A DNA stretch of 64,000 bases, from positions 496,001-560,000 of the forward strand of contig NZ_JACHMD010000001.1 of the NCBI RefSeq assembly GCF_014204835.1, in the 5' to 3' direction. Each line of letters starts with the position of its first letter. Position 1 is the stretch's first letter. A model generated the notes under the pieces. That model did no database searches. It was given only the letters and a program-made list of their open reading frames with translations, and was not told the origin of the DNA. Source of the stretch: Microbacterium marinum. Lineage in GTDB: Bacteria; Actinomycetota; Actinomycetes; Actinomycetales; Microbacteriaceae. The translations under genes and the position numbers were made by a program. This document shows positions 50,712-59,685 of this stretch, one piece after another.

Positions 50712-51379
50712 CTTCGCCGCTCCGCATCGGCGCGTGGTGGGTGCGCGATTACGCGTACGCCCTGATCTGGCAGGCGCGCGCTCTCGTCAACCGCGTCGAT
50801 CCGCGGTCATTCCTGAACGGCGACCGTGCGCCGATCGTGATCCTGCCCGGCGTCTACGAGACGTGGAAGTTCATGCAGCCGCTGATCGTCGCCGTGCACG
50901 GGCGCGGCCATCCGGTGCACGTCCTCCCGGTCCTCCGTCACAACCGGCGACCCGTCGACGACGCGGCATCCCACGTCATCGCCTACCTCGCCGAGCACGA
51001 CCTGCGCGGATGCGTCCTGCTGGCGCACAGCAAGGGCGGGCTGGTTGGCAAACGGGCGATGGCGCTCGACGCCGAGGCGGGCAGGATCGACAGCATGCTC
51101 GCGGTGGCGACCCCGTTCGGCGGGTCGACCTACGGGCGAATCATGGTGCTGCCGTCGTTGCGGGTGTTTTCGCCGCGCAGCGCCACGATCCGGGCGCTCG
51201 CGACAGCCCTCGACGTCAACGCGCGCGTCGTCTCGGTTTACGGATGCTTCGACCCGCACATCCCCGAGGGAAGCGAGCTGGCGGGCGCCCGCAAGAACGT
51301 GCGGCTCGACACCGGAGGTCATTTTCGCGTGCTCGCCGACCCTCGTGTGATCGCCGAGCTCGCCGCGCTCGCGGAATGA
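50708..51379 (+). CDS. Lipase-like alpha/beta hydrolase
   Basis: A 223-residue protein. Entry PIVILPGVYETWKFMQPLIV, nucleophile elbow AHSKGGLVG near residue 107, then VATPFGGSTYGR, typical of small bacterial lipases/esterases related to EstA/PGAP1. ATGA overlap with the hydrolase upstream, so both belong to one operon with DUF3140. No signal peptide. Confidence 0.85.
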   Translation: MTSPLRIGAWWVRDYAYALIWQARALVNRVDPRSFLNGDRAPIVILPGVYETWKFMQPLIVAVHGRGHPVHVLPVLRHNRRPVDDAASHVIAYLAEHDLRGCVLLAHSKGGLVGKRAMALDAEAGRIDSMLAVATPFGGSTYGRIMVLPSLRVFSPRSATIRALATALDVNARVVSVYGCFDPHIPEGSELAGARKNVRLDTGGHFRVLADPRVIAELAALAE

Positions 51380-51408
51380 CGTCGACGTGTCCCGAGCAGT
51401 CGCGTGCG

Positions 51409-51498
51409 CTAACTCCTCACATCCGCGCGCGGCGCGGGCGGCGAGGTACTGAATTCCGGGGGTGGGGCGCGCCGTCCCGTGCGTTCTTGAGGAGTTAG
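51409..51498. repeat. 90-bp palindromic element, TAACTCCTCA type, copy 2
   Basis: CTAACTCCTCA (51409-51419) and TGAGGAGTTAG (51488-51498) are terminal inverted repeats. Inside it shares GGCGCGCC and a GAATTC-containing block with the inverse strand of copy 1 (16067-16146). It lies between the hydrolase operon and the Zur box. Confidence 0.8.
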
Positions 51499-51536
51499 AG
51501 ACGGGGCGCCGCTATGACCGACGCTGAGCGCCCGAG

Positions 51537-51566
51537 TTGATAACGATTATCAACAGCGTCTAGAGT
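51537..51566 (+). promoter_or_regulatory. Zur box and promoter of the zinc operon
   Basis: TTGATAACGATTATCAA (51537-51553) is a perfect Zur/Fur-type palindrome of the TGATAATnATTATCA class. It also supplies the -35 TTGATA, and TAGAGT (51561-51566) is the -10 box with an 18-base spacer. A bound repressor would cover the promoter. The znuA ATG lies six bases after the -10. Confidence 0.9.
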
Positions 51567-51572
51567 GGGGGC

Positions 51573-52556
51573 ATGATCTCCCGCGTGCCCGTCTCCATCG
51601 CCGTCCTCGGCGCAGCCGCCGTCGCCCTCGTGGGTTGCGCGACGCCTGTGGGGGAGGATGATCGCGCGCTGACGGTCGTCGCATCGACCAGCGTCTACGG
51701 CTCGCTCGCCGCGGCGATCGGCGGGGACAGCGTCGAGGTCGTCTCGATCATCGACTCGCTCTCGCAGGACCCGCACTCCTACGAGGCGTCCGCGCGCGAA
51801 CAGCTCACGGTCGCGGACGCCGACCTCATCCTCGAGAACGGCGGAGGCTACGACGCCTTCATCGACGCGCTCATCGACGCGAGCGGATCGGATGCCACCG
51901 TGCTCACCGCCGTCGAGTACTCGCACGACTACCCCGAGAACGACGGGCACGCAGACGACGGGCACGCCGAAGACGACGAGCACGCGGAAGACGACCACGC
52001 CCACGACCACGCGGGTCACGACCACATCGAGGGCTTCAACGAGCACGTCTGGTACGACCCGCACACCGTCGTCCACCTCGTCGAGGACATCGCTCACGAG
52101 CTGGGCGAACTGGATGCCGCGAACGCGGACACCTACGAGGCGAACGCGGCCGACCTGGTCGCTCAGATCGAGGGTCTCGAAGCATCGCTCGGCGAGATCG
52201 CGGCTGAGAACGAGGGCGAGCAGATCTTCGTGACGGAGCCGGTCCCGGTGTACCTCGCGGCGGCGGCCGGTCTCGTCGACGCGACGCCCGCCGCGTTCAG
52301 CGAGGCCGTGGAGGAGGGGCAGGACGTCCCGCCGGCGACGCTGCTGGAGGCACGCGACATCCTCGCGTCGGGCGATGTCCGCGCCGTGATCACCAACGCC
52401 CAAACGGGTGGCGCCGAGACGACGGAGATCGTCTCGCTCGCCGAGGATGAGGGTATTCCGGTCATCGAGTTCACCGAGCTCCTCCCCGAGGGACTCGACT
52501 ACGTGGAGTGGATGCAGGAGAACATCGACGCGCTCGCGGGTAGCCTGACGGAGTGA
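51573..52556 (+). CDS. znuA: Zinc ABC transporter substrate-binding lipoprotein
   Basis: A 327-residue lipoprotein; lipobox VALVGC with Cys22 for lipid attachment. Cluster A-I fold: VVASTSVYGSLAAAIGGDSV, then DPHSYEASAREQLTVADADL, a His/Asp-rich loop (HADDGHAEDDEHAEDDHAHD, about residues 127-146) typical of ZnuA, HVWYDPHTVVHLVEDIAHEL, and EFTELLPEGLDYVEWMQENI. It captures Zn(II) outside the membrane. First gene of the Zur-controlled operon, GTGA overlap with znuC. Confidence 0.96.
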   Translation: MISRVPVSIAVLGAAAVALVGCATPVGEDDRALTVVASTSVYGSLAAAIGGDSVEVVSIIDSLSQDPHSYEASAREQLTVADADLILENGGGYDAFIDALIDASGSDATVLTAVEYSHDYPENDGHADDGHAEDDEHAEDDHAHDHAGHDHIEGFNEHVWYDPHTVVHLVEDIAHELGELDAANADTYEANAADLVAQIEGLEASLGEIAAENEGEQIFVTEPVPVYLAAAAGLVDATPAAFSEAVEEGQDVPPATLLEARDILASGDVRAVITNAQTGGAETTEIVSLAEDEGIPVIEFTELLPEGLDYVEWMQENIDALAGSLTE

Positions 52557-53395
52557 GCGACCGCACGGCATCCGACCCGACGGGTGCGCAGCCGGTCCTC
52601 GAGATCCACGGTGCGGCCCTCCGTCGTGACGGCCGGGAGCTCTGGGCGGGCCTCGACCTCACCGTCGAGCCCGGAGAGCTGATCGCCGTCCTCGGCCCCA
52701 GCGGCTCGGGCAAGACCACGCTCCTGCGAGCGATCCTCGGCCTCGAGGACCTCAGCGAGGGAACCGTCTCGGTCAGCGGCAAGCCCGTCCGCCGCTCCGG
52801 CAACCGCAGCATCGGCTATCTGCCGCAGACGCGTCCGCTTCCCCGCGACACCGCCCTGCGCGGTCGCGACCTCGTCGCGCTCGGCGTCAACGGCCACCGG
52901 TTCGGCGTGCCCCTGTCGCGCCGCCGCGATCGCGAGCGGGTCGATGCGCTGGTGAGCGCCGTCGGCGCCGACAGCTTCGCGGACCGCCCCGTGGGCGTGC
53001 TCTCCGGCGGCGAGCAGCAACGACTGCGGGTCGGGCAGGCTCTCGCCGACGACCCTCAGCTGCTCCTGTGCGACGAGCCCCTCACGAGCCTCGACCTCGC
53101 CAACCAGCAGGGAGTCGTGAAGCTCATCGACTCACACCGGCGCACCGGTGCCGCGGTGCTGCTCGTCACCCACGACATCAACCCGGTGCTCGGCAAGGTC
53201 GACCGCATCCTCTACATCGCGAACGGCCGCTTCACCCTCGGCAAGCCGAAGGACGTGCTCACCTCGCCGGTGCTGACCGACCTCTACGGGGCGCCGGTGT
53301 TCGTGCTGCGCGCGGGCGACCGCCTCGTCGTCGTCGGTGCGCCGGATGCCGAGGCCTCGCACCACCACCATCACGATCACGAGGGCCACGCATGA
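52553..53395 (+). CDS. znuC: Zinc ABC transporter ATPase
   Basis: A 280-residue ATPase. Walker A GPSGSGKTT (48-56), Q-loop LPQTRPLPRD, signature VLSGGEQQRLRVGQAL, Walker B LLLCDEPLTSLD, switch VTHDINPVL. A C-terminal His tract (SHHHHHDHEGHA) may buffer zinc. Overlaps znuA and znuB by four bases each. Confidence 0.96.
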   Translation: MSDRTASDPTGAQPVLEIHGAALRRDGRELWAGLDLTVEPGELIAVLGPSGSGKTTLLRAILGLEDLSEGTVSVSGKPVRRSGNRSIGYLPQTRPLPRDTALRGRDLVALGVNGHRFGVPLSRRRDRERVDALVSAVGADSFADRPVGVLSGGEQQRLRVGQALADDPQLLLCDEPLTSLDLANQQGVVKLIDSHRRTGAAVLLVTHDINPVLGKVDRILYIANGRFTLGKPKDVLTSPVLTDLYGAPVFVLRAGDRLVVVGAPDAEASHHHHHDHEGHA

Positions 53396-54291
53396 CCTGG
53401 GACGACATCGGCGACGCGATGTTCGGCGGCCTCCCCGTGTACGGCGAGATCCTCGCGCTCGTGCAGAACTCGGTCTGGGCGGGCGCGATCCTCGGGCTCG
53501 TCGGCGGCCTGATCGGCGTCTTCGTGCTCCAGCGCGACATGGCGTTCGCTGTCCACGGCATCAGCGAGCTCTCCTTCGCCGGAGCCGCCGCCGCCCTCCT
53601 CATCGGGGCCGACGTCGTCACCGGGTCGATCTTCGGGTCGATCATCGCCGCGGCTCTCATCGGATGGCTCGGCTCGCGGGCACGGGACCGCAACTCGATC
53701 ATCGGTGTGCTCATGCCGTTCGGCCTCGGCCTCGGCATCCTGTTCCTCGCCCTCTACGACGGGCGCAGCGCCAACCGGTTCAGCCTCCTCACCGGGCAGA
53801 TCGTCTCGGTGCAGTCCTCCCAGCTGACGTGGCTCATCGCGATCGCCGCCGTCGTACTCGTGGCGCTGCTGCTCATCTGGCGGCCGCTGCGCTTCGACTC
53901 GCTCGACCCACAGTCCGCGGCCGCACGCGGCGTCCCCACCGTCGGGATCTCCCTCGCCTTCATGCTCCTCCTCGGCCTGACCGTCGCCGTCGCGGTGCAC
54001 ATCATCGGGGCGCTCCTGGTCATGGCGCTGCTCGTCACGCCGGCTGCCGCGGCCGTCCGGGTCGCCACCGGGGCGCTCGCCGTTCCGCTCCTGGCCGCAG
54101 CGTTCGGCGTGGTCTCGGCGGTGGGCGGCATCCTGCTCGCCGTCGCCGGCACCCTCCCGGTCAGCCCGTACATCACGACCATCTCGTTCGCGATCTACCT
54201 CGTCTGCCGCATCATCGGCGCCCGACGCGGTCGGGTCGTGCGAGCGGATGCCGCGCCTCGCACCCAGCCGTCCGTCAGCGCCCGCGGGTAG
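53392..54291 (+). CDS. znuB: Zinc ABC transporter permease
   Basis: A 299-residue, eight-helix ABC-3-family permease. Recognisable: VWAGAILGLVGGLIGVFVLQ, FAVHGISELSFAGAAAALL, and HIIGALLVMALLVTPAAAAV. It forms the membrane channel with znuC. A basic C-terminal tail follows. Ten bases separate it from zur. Confidence 0.95.
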   Translation: MTWDDIGDAMFGGLPVYGEILALVQNSVWAGAILGLVGGLIGVFVLQRDMAFAVHGISELSFAGAAAALLIGADVVTGSIFGSIIAAALIGWLGSRARDRNSIIGVLMPFGLGLGILFLALYDGRSANRFSLLTGQIVSVQSSQLTWLIAIAAVVLVALLLIWRPLRFDSLDPQSAAARGVPTVGISLAFMLLLGLTVAVAVHIIGALLVMALLVTPAAAAVRVATGALAVPLLAAAFGVVSAVGGILLAVAGTLPVSPYITTISFAIYLVCRIIGARRGRVVRADAAPRTQPSVSARG

Positions 54292-54301
54292 AATCCCGGC
54301 C

Positions 54302-54712
54302 ATGGTCCAGCGCAACACGTGGCAGCGCGAGCGCGTGCGCTCGGCGCTCGCGGGCGCCCCCGGATTCGTGAGTGCGCAAGACCTCCACGCGGAGCTGCGC
54401 GGCGAGAACACCGGCATCGGGCTCGCCACCGTCTACCGGGCCCTGGCGAACCTCGCCGCGACCGGCGAAGCCGACCAGCTGCAGTCGCCCGACGGCGAAG
54501 CCATCTACCGGGCCTGCGCCAGCACGGGCCACCACCACCACCTGATCTGCCGAGTGTGCGGCAAGGCGGTCGAGATCCAGGCCACCGAGGTCGAGACCTG
54601 GGCGCAGGCGACCGCCGCAGCGCACGGGTTCACGCAGGCCGAGCACGTCGTCGACATCTTCGGCACCTGCGCCGACTGCACCGCGGCCACCTCCGCGCGA
54701 GCCGACGCCTGA
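54302..54712 (+). CDS. zur: Zinc uptake regulator (Fur family)
   Basis: A 136-residue Fur-type repressor. Winged helix 10-75 (TWQRERVRSALAGAPGFVSA; TGIGLATVYRALANLA), then the metal domain: HHHHLICRVCGKAVEIQ (His cluster, CxxC) and CADCTAA (second CxxC of the structural zinc). It is the likely reader of the box at 51537. A TAGAAT at 54289-54294 seven bases before the ATG may give it a separate leaderless transcript. Confidence 0.93.
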   Translation: MVQRNTWQRERVRSALAGAPGFVSAQDLHAELRGENTGIGLATVYRALANLAATGEADQLQSPDGEAIYRACASTGHHHHLICRVCGKAVEIQATEVETWAQATAAAHGFTQAEHVVDIFGTCADCTAATSARADA

Positions 54713-54716
54713 CCCC

Positions 54717-55748
54717 GTGACGGACCGCACGTCACGGCCTGTCGCCACGGCGGCATCCCGCCCGCCCTCGACACCGGGGGCGCGGAGCGCGATCGTGCTC
54801 GGCGCGGGCATCGTGGTCGTCGCGGTGCTGATCGGTCTCGCCCTGTGGAGCCCGACCCCCGAGCTGCCCACCCGTGCGCAGGACGGGCTGACGCTCTCGC
54901 TCAGCGTGCTCATCGAGTCGCTGCCCTTCGTCGTGCTCGGTGTCGTCCTGTCGATCGTCGTGCAGGTCTGGGTGCCCCCGGGCGTGATCGAACGCTGGAT
55001 GCCGCGGAACCCGTGGGGCCGCCGCGCGGTGCTGTCCCTCCTCGGCATGCTGATCCCGGTCTGCGAGTGCGGCAACGTCCCGTTCGCGCGCGGCCTCATG
55101 ATGCGCGGGTTCGGGGTGGCCGAGACGCTGACCTTCCTCATCGCCGCACCGATCGTGAACCCGATCGTCATCATCACCACCCACCAGGCGTTCGGCTTCG
55201 ACGACGGCGTCCTCATCGCCCGCCTGCTCGGCGGCTACCTGATCGCCAACGTGATCGGATGGCTGTACAGCCGGCATCCCGACCCCGATTCGCTGCTGAC
55301 CGACCGGTTCCGCGACGCCTGCCTCATCGAGCAGGAGGCGACAGGCCACCGCTGGCGCCGCAGCCTCGCGCAATTCGTCGTCGAGCTGCGCGCGGTCATG
55401 CCGGCGCTGATCATCGGCTCCGCGATCGCCGGGCTCGTGCAGGTCGTGATCCCCCGCGACGTGCTGCTCGCCATCGGATCCAACCCCGCGCTGTCCATCG
55501 CCGCGATGATCCTGCTGGCCATGGTCGTCGCGATCTGCTCGAACGTCGACGCGTTCTTCGCGCTGTCGTTCGCGTCGACCTTCACGCCCGGTGCGATCGT
55601 CGCGTTCCTGCTCGTCGGGCCGCTCGTCGACGTGAAGATGCTGGCGCTCCTGCGCACCACGTTCCGCACCCGCGTGCTCGCGGTGCTCGTCGTCACGGTG
55701 ATCCTCTTCGCCGCCTCGATCGGAGGGGTGGTGAACCTCCTTGCGTGA
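54717..55748 (+). CDS. YraQ-like permease (ArsP_1/UPF0718)
   Basis: A 343-residue, eight-helix permease. Motif IPVCECGNVPFARGLMMRGF (residue 112 onward) is the family hallmark, with VVVAICSNVDAFFALSFAST in the second half. Homologs move organoarsenicals or are linked to Zur and CobW regulons without a proven substrate. It follows zur by four bases and overlaps the TIGR03943 gene by eight, the usual pair. Confidence 0.88.
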   Translation: MTDRTSRPVATAASRPPSTPGARSAIVLGAGIVVVAVLIGLALWSPTPELPTRAQDGLTLSLSVLIESLPFVVLGVVLSIVVQVWVPPGVIERWMPRNPWGRRAVLSLLGMLIPVCECGNVPFARGLMMRGFGVAETLTFLIAAPIVNPIVIITTHQAFGFDDGVLIARLLGGYLIANVIGWLYSRHPDPDSLLTDRFRDACLIEQEATGHRWRRSLAQFVVELRAVMPALIIGSAIAGLVQVVIPRDVLLAIGSNPALSIAAMILLAMVVAICSNVDAFFALSFASTFTPGAIVAFLLVGPLVDVKMLALLRTTFRTRVLAVLVVTVILFAASIGGVVNLLA

Positions 55749-56532
55749 CACCCTCTGGTTCCGGATGCTGGGCGTCGGCCTCGCCGCGTCGATCGCCGCG
55801 GTGACCGTCGCGCTCGCCGTGACCGGCCGGCTCGGTCTCTACATCAATCCCGATTCGGCATGGTTCGCGGTCTCGATGTCGGTGCTCGCGCTCGTCGGAA
55901 CGGTCCTCAGCTTCACCCTCCGGTTGGGCGACGCGGCCGATCACGGGCACGATCACGGGCACGACCACGGCGGTGATCACGGGCACGACCACGCGGACAC
56001 GCCCGCTCCCGCGCGCCCCGGCCAGCTCGCCGCCGCCGCCGCGACCGTCACCGGCGGCGTCCTCGCCGTCGGCGTCGCGGGAGCCATGCTGGTGGTGCCC
56101 CCGGCCACGCTGTCCGCCGAGCTCGCGATGCAGCGCGACACCGGGTCGCCGCCGCTGTTCCAGGGTGCCGACTCCGTCGCCCTCGCCGTCATGGGCGATA
56201 CCGCGTCGTTCGGCGTCGGAGACTGGGCCGGTGTCTTCGCGACGGCAACCGACCCGCAGGCCTTCGACGGCACCGAGATCTCGCTGACCGGCTTCGTCGC
56301 ACCCGGTGACTCCGCAGGCAATGGCTCCGGCTTCGACCTCACCCGCCTGGTCATCACCCACTGCGTGATCGACGCGCAACCGGCCAGCGTCCCCATCGCC
56401 GGCGCCGAGATCCCTTCCGAGGGGGAGTGGGTCACGGTGACCGGGACCATCCGAGACGTCGACGGTCGCCTCCGCGTCGACGCGGCATCCGTCGACGTGA
56501 TCGACGAGCCCGAGGACCCGTATGAGTTCTGA
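55741..56532 (+). CDS. TIGR03943-family membrane protein
   Basis: A 263-residue protein. Two helices (10-30, 42-60), then a His-rich loop (HGHDHGHDHGGDHGHDHAD, 68-86) and one helix (AAAAATVTGGVLAVGVAGAM) before an extracellular domain ending DGTEISLTGFVAPGD and ITHCVIDAQ. It pairs with the permease before it in Zur regulons, where a metallochaperone or transport role is proposed. TTG 55741 is the only start that fits; it overlaps the permease. Confidence 0.85.
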   Translation: MRDTLWFRMLGVGLAASIAAVTVALAVTGRLGLYINPDSAWFAVSMSVLALVGTVLSFTLRLGDAADHGHDHGHDHGGDHGHDHADTPAPARPGQLAAAAATVTGGVLAVGVAGAMLVVPPATLSAELAMQRDTGSPPLFQGADSVALAVMGDTASFGVGDWAGVFATATDPQAFDGTEISLTGFVAPGDSAGNGSGFDLTRLVITHCVIDAQPASVPIAGAEIPSEGEWVTVTGTIRDVDGRLRVDAASVDVIDEPEDPYEF

Positions 56533-57940
56533 CGCGGGCGCCTCGCGGCGCGGCGGTGAGCGAGACGCCCGGCGCCGCGCGAGGCTCGGGCGCGCGTTCG
56601 TCCTCCGCGCACTCGCCGTCGTGGGCGCGCTCGCGGTGGTCGCCGTGGTGACCGGCGTGCTGACGACGGTGCAGGGTCCGCGCGTCACCGCAGTCGAGTC
56701 CGACCCCGCCGCCTCAGTGGCATCGGCCGGCTCCCGCATCATCTTCACGACGACGCAGTCCCTCGCCGAGGTCGACGCCTCGCAGGTGACGGTCACGCCC
56801 GCGGCCGACTTCACGGTCGACACGTCGGGGCGGAGCGTCGGTCTCCGCTTCGCACTGCCCCTTTGGGACGAGACCGAGTACACCGTGCGGATCGACGACG
56901 TCCGCGGGATCGGCGGCGGGCCCGCGGCGGTCATCGAGGAGAGCTTCACCACCCCTCCGCTGCACGGATACGTCCTCCAGCGTGCCGACGGTGAACCCGA
57001 CACCATCTACCGTGTCGGGCTCGACGGCGACGCCGTGCCGGTCTTCCGCGACGAGCACATCGAGGACTTCCGTGCCACCGCGGCCCGCCTGGTCGTCTCG
57101 ACGATCGTCGACGATGTCTCGCACCTGATCGTGACCCGCCTCGACGGCTCGGCGCCCGAGGAACTCGCGCTCCCCGGCGACGGAACGGTCACCAACCTGC
57201 AGAGCGCCGAGGCCGGCAACACCATCGGCTACACGTTCACCGACGCCGACATCTCGGCCGACGGCGGCCGGGAGAGCCTGCTCTTCACGGGCTCGACGGC
57301 CGATCCGGATGCCGCGCCGGTGCCGGTCGAACGCTCCGGCCGCGATGCGCGGGTCGAGGACTGGCGGTTCGTGCCCGGCACCGACAGCATCCTGATGCTC
57401 ACCTTCGACGGCGCGCTCAGCCTGATCGCCCCCGACGGTGCCGATTCCGTGGCGCTCGGCAGCGCCATCGGCATCGACGACATCGCCGGGACGCAGGCCT
57501 ATGTCGAACGCGTCGACGGCCCGGCCGTCGTCGACCTCGCCACCGCCGAGGAGCAGGCGCTCGCTCCGACCGACACCGCCCTCGGCCAGGTCGGCACGGT
57601 GCTCGCCCTCCCCGGCGGCGACACCCTCCGTGCACTCACCCCCTTGGACGGCCTGGATGCGCTGGACACCGCCATCGCGCGTGTGGACGGTGAGGGCAAC
57701 GCCACCGAGCTCGCCCAGGTAGCCGCCACGGACGCGCTGCTGCAGGCGTGCGTCTCGCCGAGCGGCCGGTACGCCGCGCTCGTGGTGGCACCCGATGCGG
57801 TCTCGAACACATACGACGGCTACCTTCTGCCGCTGCCCCAGGAGGTGCAGACGCGCATCATCTCGCTGGATGACGGCGAAGAGGTGGTCGCCATCGCCGG
57901 CTTCGACCTGTCGTGGTGCCGGAAGGCGCCGAACCAGTGA
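56522..57940 (+). CDS. Anchored Ig-plus-propeller-like protein
   Basis: A 472-residue protein. One N-terminal helix (30-50, VLRALAVVGALAVVAVVTGV), an Ig-like domain (60-145; GSRIIFTTTQSLAEVDASQV), then repeated blades with VEDWRFVPGTDSILMLTFDG, RVDGPAVVDLATAEEQAL, and a closing ISLDDGEEVVAIAGFDLSW. No catalytic motif. It overlaps the TIGR03943 gene by 11 bases and lies in the Zur operon, but whether it handles metal is unknown. Confidence 0.7.
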   Translation: MSSDAGASRRGGERDARRRARLGRAFVLRALAVVGALAVVAVVTGVLTTVQGPRVTAVESDPAASVASAGSRIIFTTTQSLAEVDASQVTVTPAADFTVDTSGRSVGLRFALPLWDETEYTVRIDDVRGIGGGPAAVIEESFTTPPLHGYVLQRADGEPDTIYRVGLDGDAVPVFRDEHIEDFRATAARLVVSTIVDDVSHLIVTRLDGSAPEELALPGDGTVTNLQSAEAGNTIGYTFTDADISADGGRESLLFTGSTADPDAAPVPVERSGRDARVEDWRFVPGTDSILMLTFDGALSLIAPDGADSVALGSAIGIDDIAGTQAYVERVDGPAVVDLATAEEQALAPTDTALGQVGTVLALPGGDTLRALTPLDGLDALDTAIARVDGEGNATELAQVAATDALLQACVSPSGRYAALVVAPDAVSNTYDGYLLPLPQEVQTRIISLDDGEEVVAIAGFDLSWCRKAPNQ

Positions 57941-58605
57941 GCGGCGTCGACGGGTTGATCCCCGCGACACGGGAGGCGCTCCTCGGGCTGCCGGTCGAGG
58001 TCGCCCCGCGACTGCTCGGTGCCGTCCTCCGTGTGGAGACAGCCGAGTCGTCGGTGGCCGTTCGCCTCACGGAGGTCGAGGCGTATCACGGCCAAGGCAC
58101 CGGAGACCGGCCCGATCCCGGTTCCCACGCCCGCATGGGTCCGACCGCGCGCAACGCGACCATGTGGGGCGAGCCCGGCCACTTGTACGTCTACCTGAGC
58201 CACGGCATCCATTCGTGCGTCAACGTCGTCTGCGGCCCCGAGGGCGTGGCGGGCGGAATCCTGCTGCGCGCGGGGGAGGTCGTCGAAGGGGTGGATGCCG
58301 CGTTCGCCCGTCGCGCCGCGGCGCGCGTCGCGCGTGACCTCGCCCGTGGGCCGGGCCGCCTCGGCGACGCCGTCGGGCTGCGGCATCCGATCCACGACGG
58401 GATCGACGCCGTCACGGGAGCCGCCCTGGCCGGAGCGACCGCGAGGCTGTTCCTCCCCGCGCGCCCGCTGGTGGACGTGGCGTCCGGTCCTCGCGTTGGT
58501 GTGGCGGGCGTCGCCGGAACCGCTGCCTACCCGTGGCGATTCTGGATCCCCGGCGATCCAACGGTCTCGGCGTTCCGTTGGGGCCGCGGGGCGCGCGAGG
58601 CCTGA
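57937..58605 (+). CDS. mpg: DNA-3-methyladenine glycosylase
   Basis: A 222-residue Pur_DNA_glyco (AAG/MPG)-type enzyme that removes alkylated bases. Seen: LTEVEAYHGQGTGDRPDPGS (catalytic Glu and the base pocket), RNATMWGEPGHLYVYLSHGI, NVVCGPEGVAGGILLRAGEV, and YPWRFWIPGDPTVSAF. GTG 57937 overlaps the previous stop (GTGA). It is the last gene of the operon that begins at znuA. Confidence 0.93.
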   Translation: MSGVDGLIPATREALLGLPVEVAPRLLGAVLRVETAESSVAVRLTEVEAYHGQGTGDRPDPGSHARMGPTARNATMWGEPGHLYVYLSHGIHSCVNVVCGPEGVAGGILLRAGEVVEGVDAAFARRAAARVARDLARGPGRLGDAVGLRHPIHDGIDAVTGAALAGATARLFLPARPLVDVASGPRVGVAGVAGTAAYPWRFWIPGDPTVSAFRWGRGAREA

Positions 58606-58611
58606 GGTCCT

Positions 58612-58769
58612 CGCTTCAGGTGGCACTTCTTGCCGCTTTGCGCGCGGGGTAGCGGCGTGTCCTGCCACCTGGGCATGTTCGTGTGTCTCGACGCTGGTCG
58701 CTTCCCGCTTCAGGTGGCACGTCTTGCCGCTTCGCGCGCCGGGTTGCGGCGTGTTCTGCCACCTGAGCA
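58612..58769. repeat. Two tandem CAGGTGGCA palindromic elements
   Basis: Two 64-bp copies, 58612-58675 and 58706-58769, offset 94 bp, differ at only six positions. In each, CAGGTGGCA near the left end (58617-58625; 58711-58719) is answered by TGCCACCTG (58663-58671; 58757-58765). They lie directly after the operon end and before the HEAT-repeat gene. Confidence 0.88.
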
Positions 58770-58830
58770 GGCGGTGATGCGGCCCATACCCGTGCCGTGA
58801 TGTGGTGTGCTGGAGAGGGGGAGGTGCGAG

Positions 58831-59457
58831 ATGACCGAAACGGATGCCGCGGGGCGACTGCGCGCCGCGCTCGACGCGCCGGACTCCTCGGCGCGCGTGC
58901 AGGCGGCGATGACCGCGGGCACGCACCCGCACCCCACGTACGTGCCCGTGCTCGTGGCGCAATGCCGCTTCGAACCCGACTTCCTCGTGCGCGAGATGCT
59001 GACCTGGGCGCTCACCCGACACGATCACGAGCTGGTCACCGATCTCCTCCTCCCCGAGCTCCGATCGCGCGGCGCGCAGGTGCGGAGCCAGGCGCTCCAC
59101 ACCCTGTCGAAGATCGGCGGGCCGCGGGTTTGGGCCGCGATCACCACGGAACTCCTCACCGATCCCGAAGACTCGGTTGCGCGCGTTGCATGGCGGACGG
59201 CCGTACGCACGGCGCCCGAGACGGAGAAGGCCGAACTCGCGCGCGTCCTCGCAACGCAGTTCGCCCGCGGTGAGCGCGAGACCCGGCGCAGCTTGAGCGA
59301 AGCGCTTGTGGCGCTCGGCGAGTACGCCGACCCAGTCGTCGAGCGCGCGCTCGCGGAGGGCGGTCCGTACGTGCAGGCCCACGCCGCGATCACCGCCCGG
59401 ATGCTCCGCGACCCCGAAGCGACCTTCGACGCGGTCGAAACCGAGAGCCAGCCGTAA
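58831..59457 (+). CDS. HEAT-repeat protein
   Basis: A 208-residue all-helical protein of four to five HEAT repeats (ALHTLSKIGGPRVWAAITTE; RSLSEALVALGEYADPVVER). ATG 58831 follows GGAGGTGCGAG. HEAT proteins serve as scaffolds; the partner is unknown. It is alone between the repeat array and the ribosomal genes. Confidence 0.82.
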   Translation: MTETDAAGRLRAALDAPDSSARVQAAMTAGTHPHPTYVPVLVAQCRFEPDFLVREMLTWALTRHDHELVTDLLLPELRSRGAQVRSQALHTLSKIGGPRVWAAITTELLTDPEDSVARVAWRTAVRTAPETEKAELARVLATQFARGERETRRSLSEALVALGEYADPVVERALAEGGPYVQAHAAITARMLRDPEATFDAVETESQP

Positions 59458-59520
59458 TCGACGACCGGATGCCGCGTGAGCCGGCGGCATCCCGAGTCAA
59501 GGCGACACGCCCGGCCGTGC

Positions 59521-59685
59521 TAGACTGACTCTTTGTCTGCGCGCACTCCAGCACGCAGTTCGCATCCCACCCTCAGAAGACGGCCCAACAGCCGTGTCCG
59601 GGAGCGGGGTGCAGACAAGGGATCTTGGGTGGCACCGTCCGGTGTCACGGTAACTGCCTTTTCGAAGGCTTGAGGGAGAATCACT
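59521..59685 (+). promoter_or_regulatory. Promoter and 5' leader of rpmB-rpmG-rpsN
   Basis: TAGACT (59521-59526) is a -10-like box 165 bases upstream of rpmB. The leader holds a GCCTT-TTCG-AAGGC hairpin at about 59657-59670 and a GGTGGCACCGTCCGGTGTCAC region that can fold. GAGGGAGA precedes the ATG. There is no Zur box here. Confidence 0.5.

Noticed and set aside
51537-51553. The Zur box read as a Fur (iron) box
   Set aside because: The palindromes are similar, but all following genes are zinc uptake genes and the Fur-family gene is Zur-like, so zinc is the better reading.
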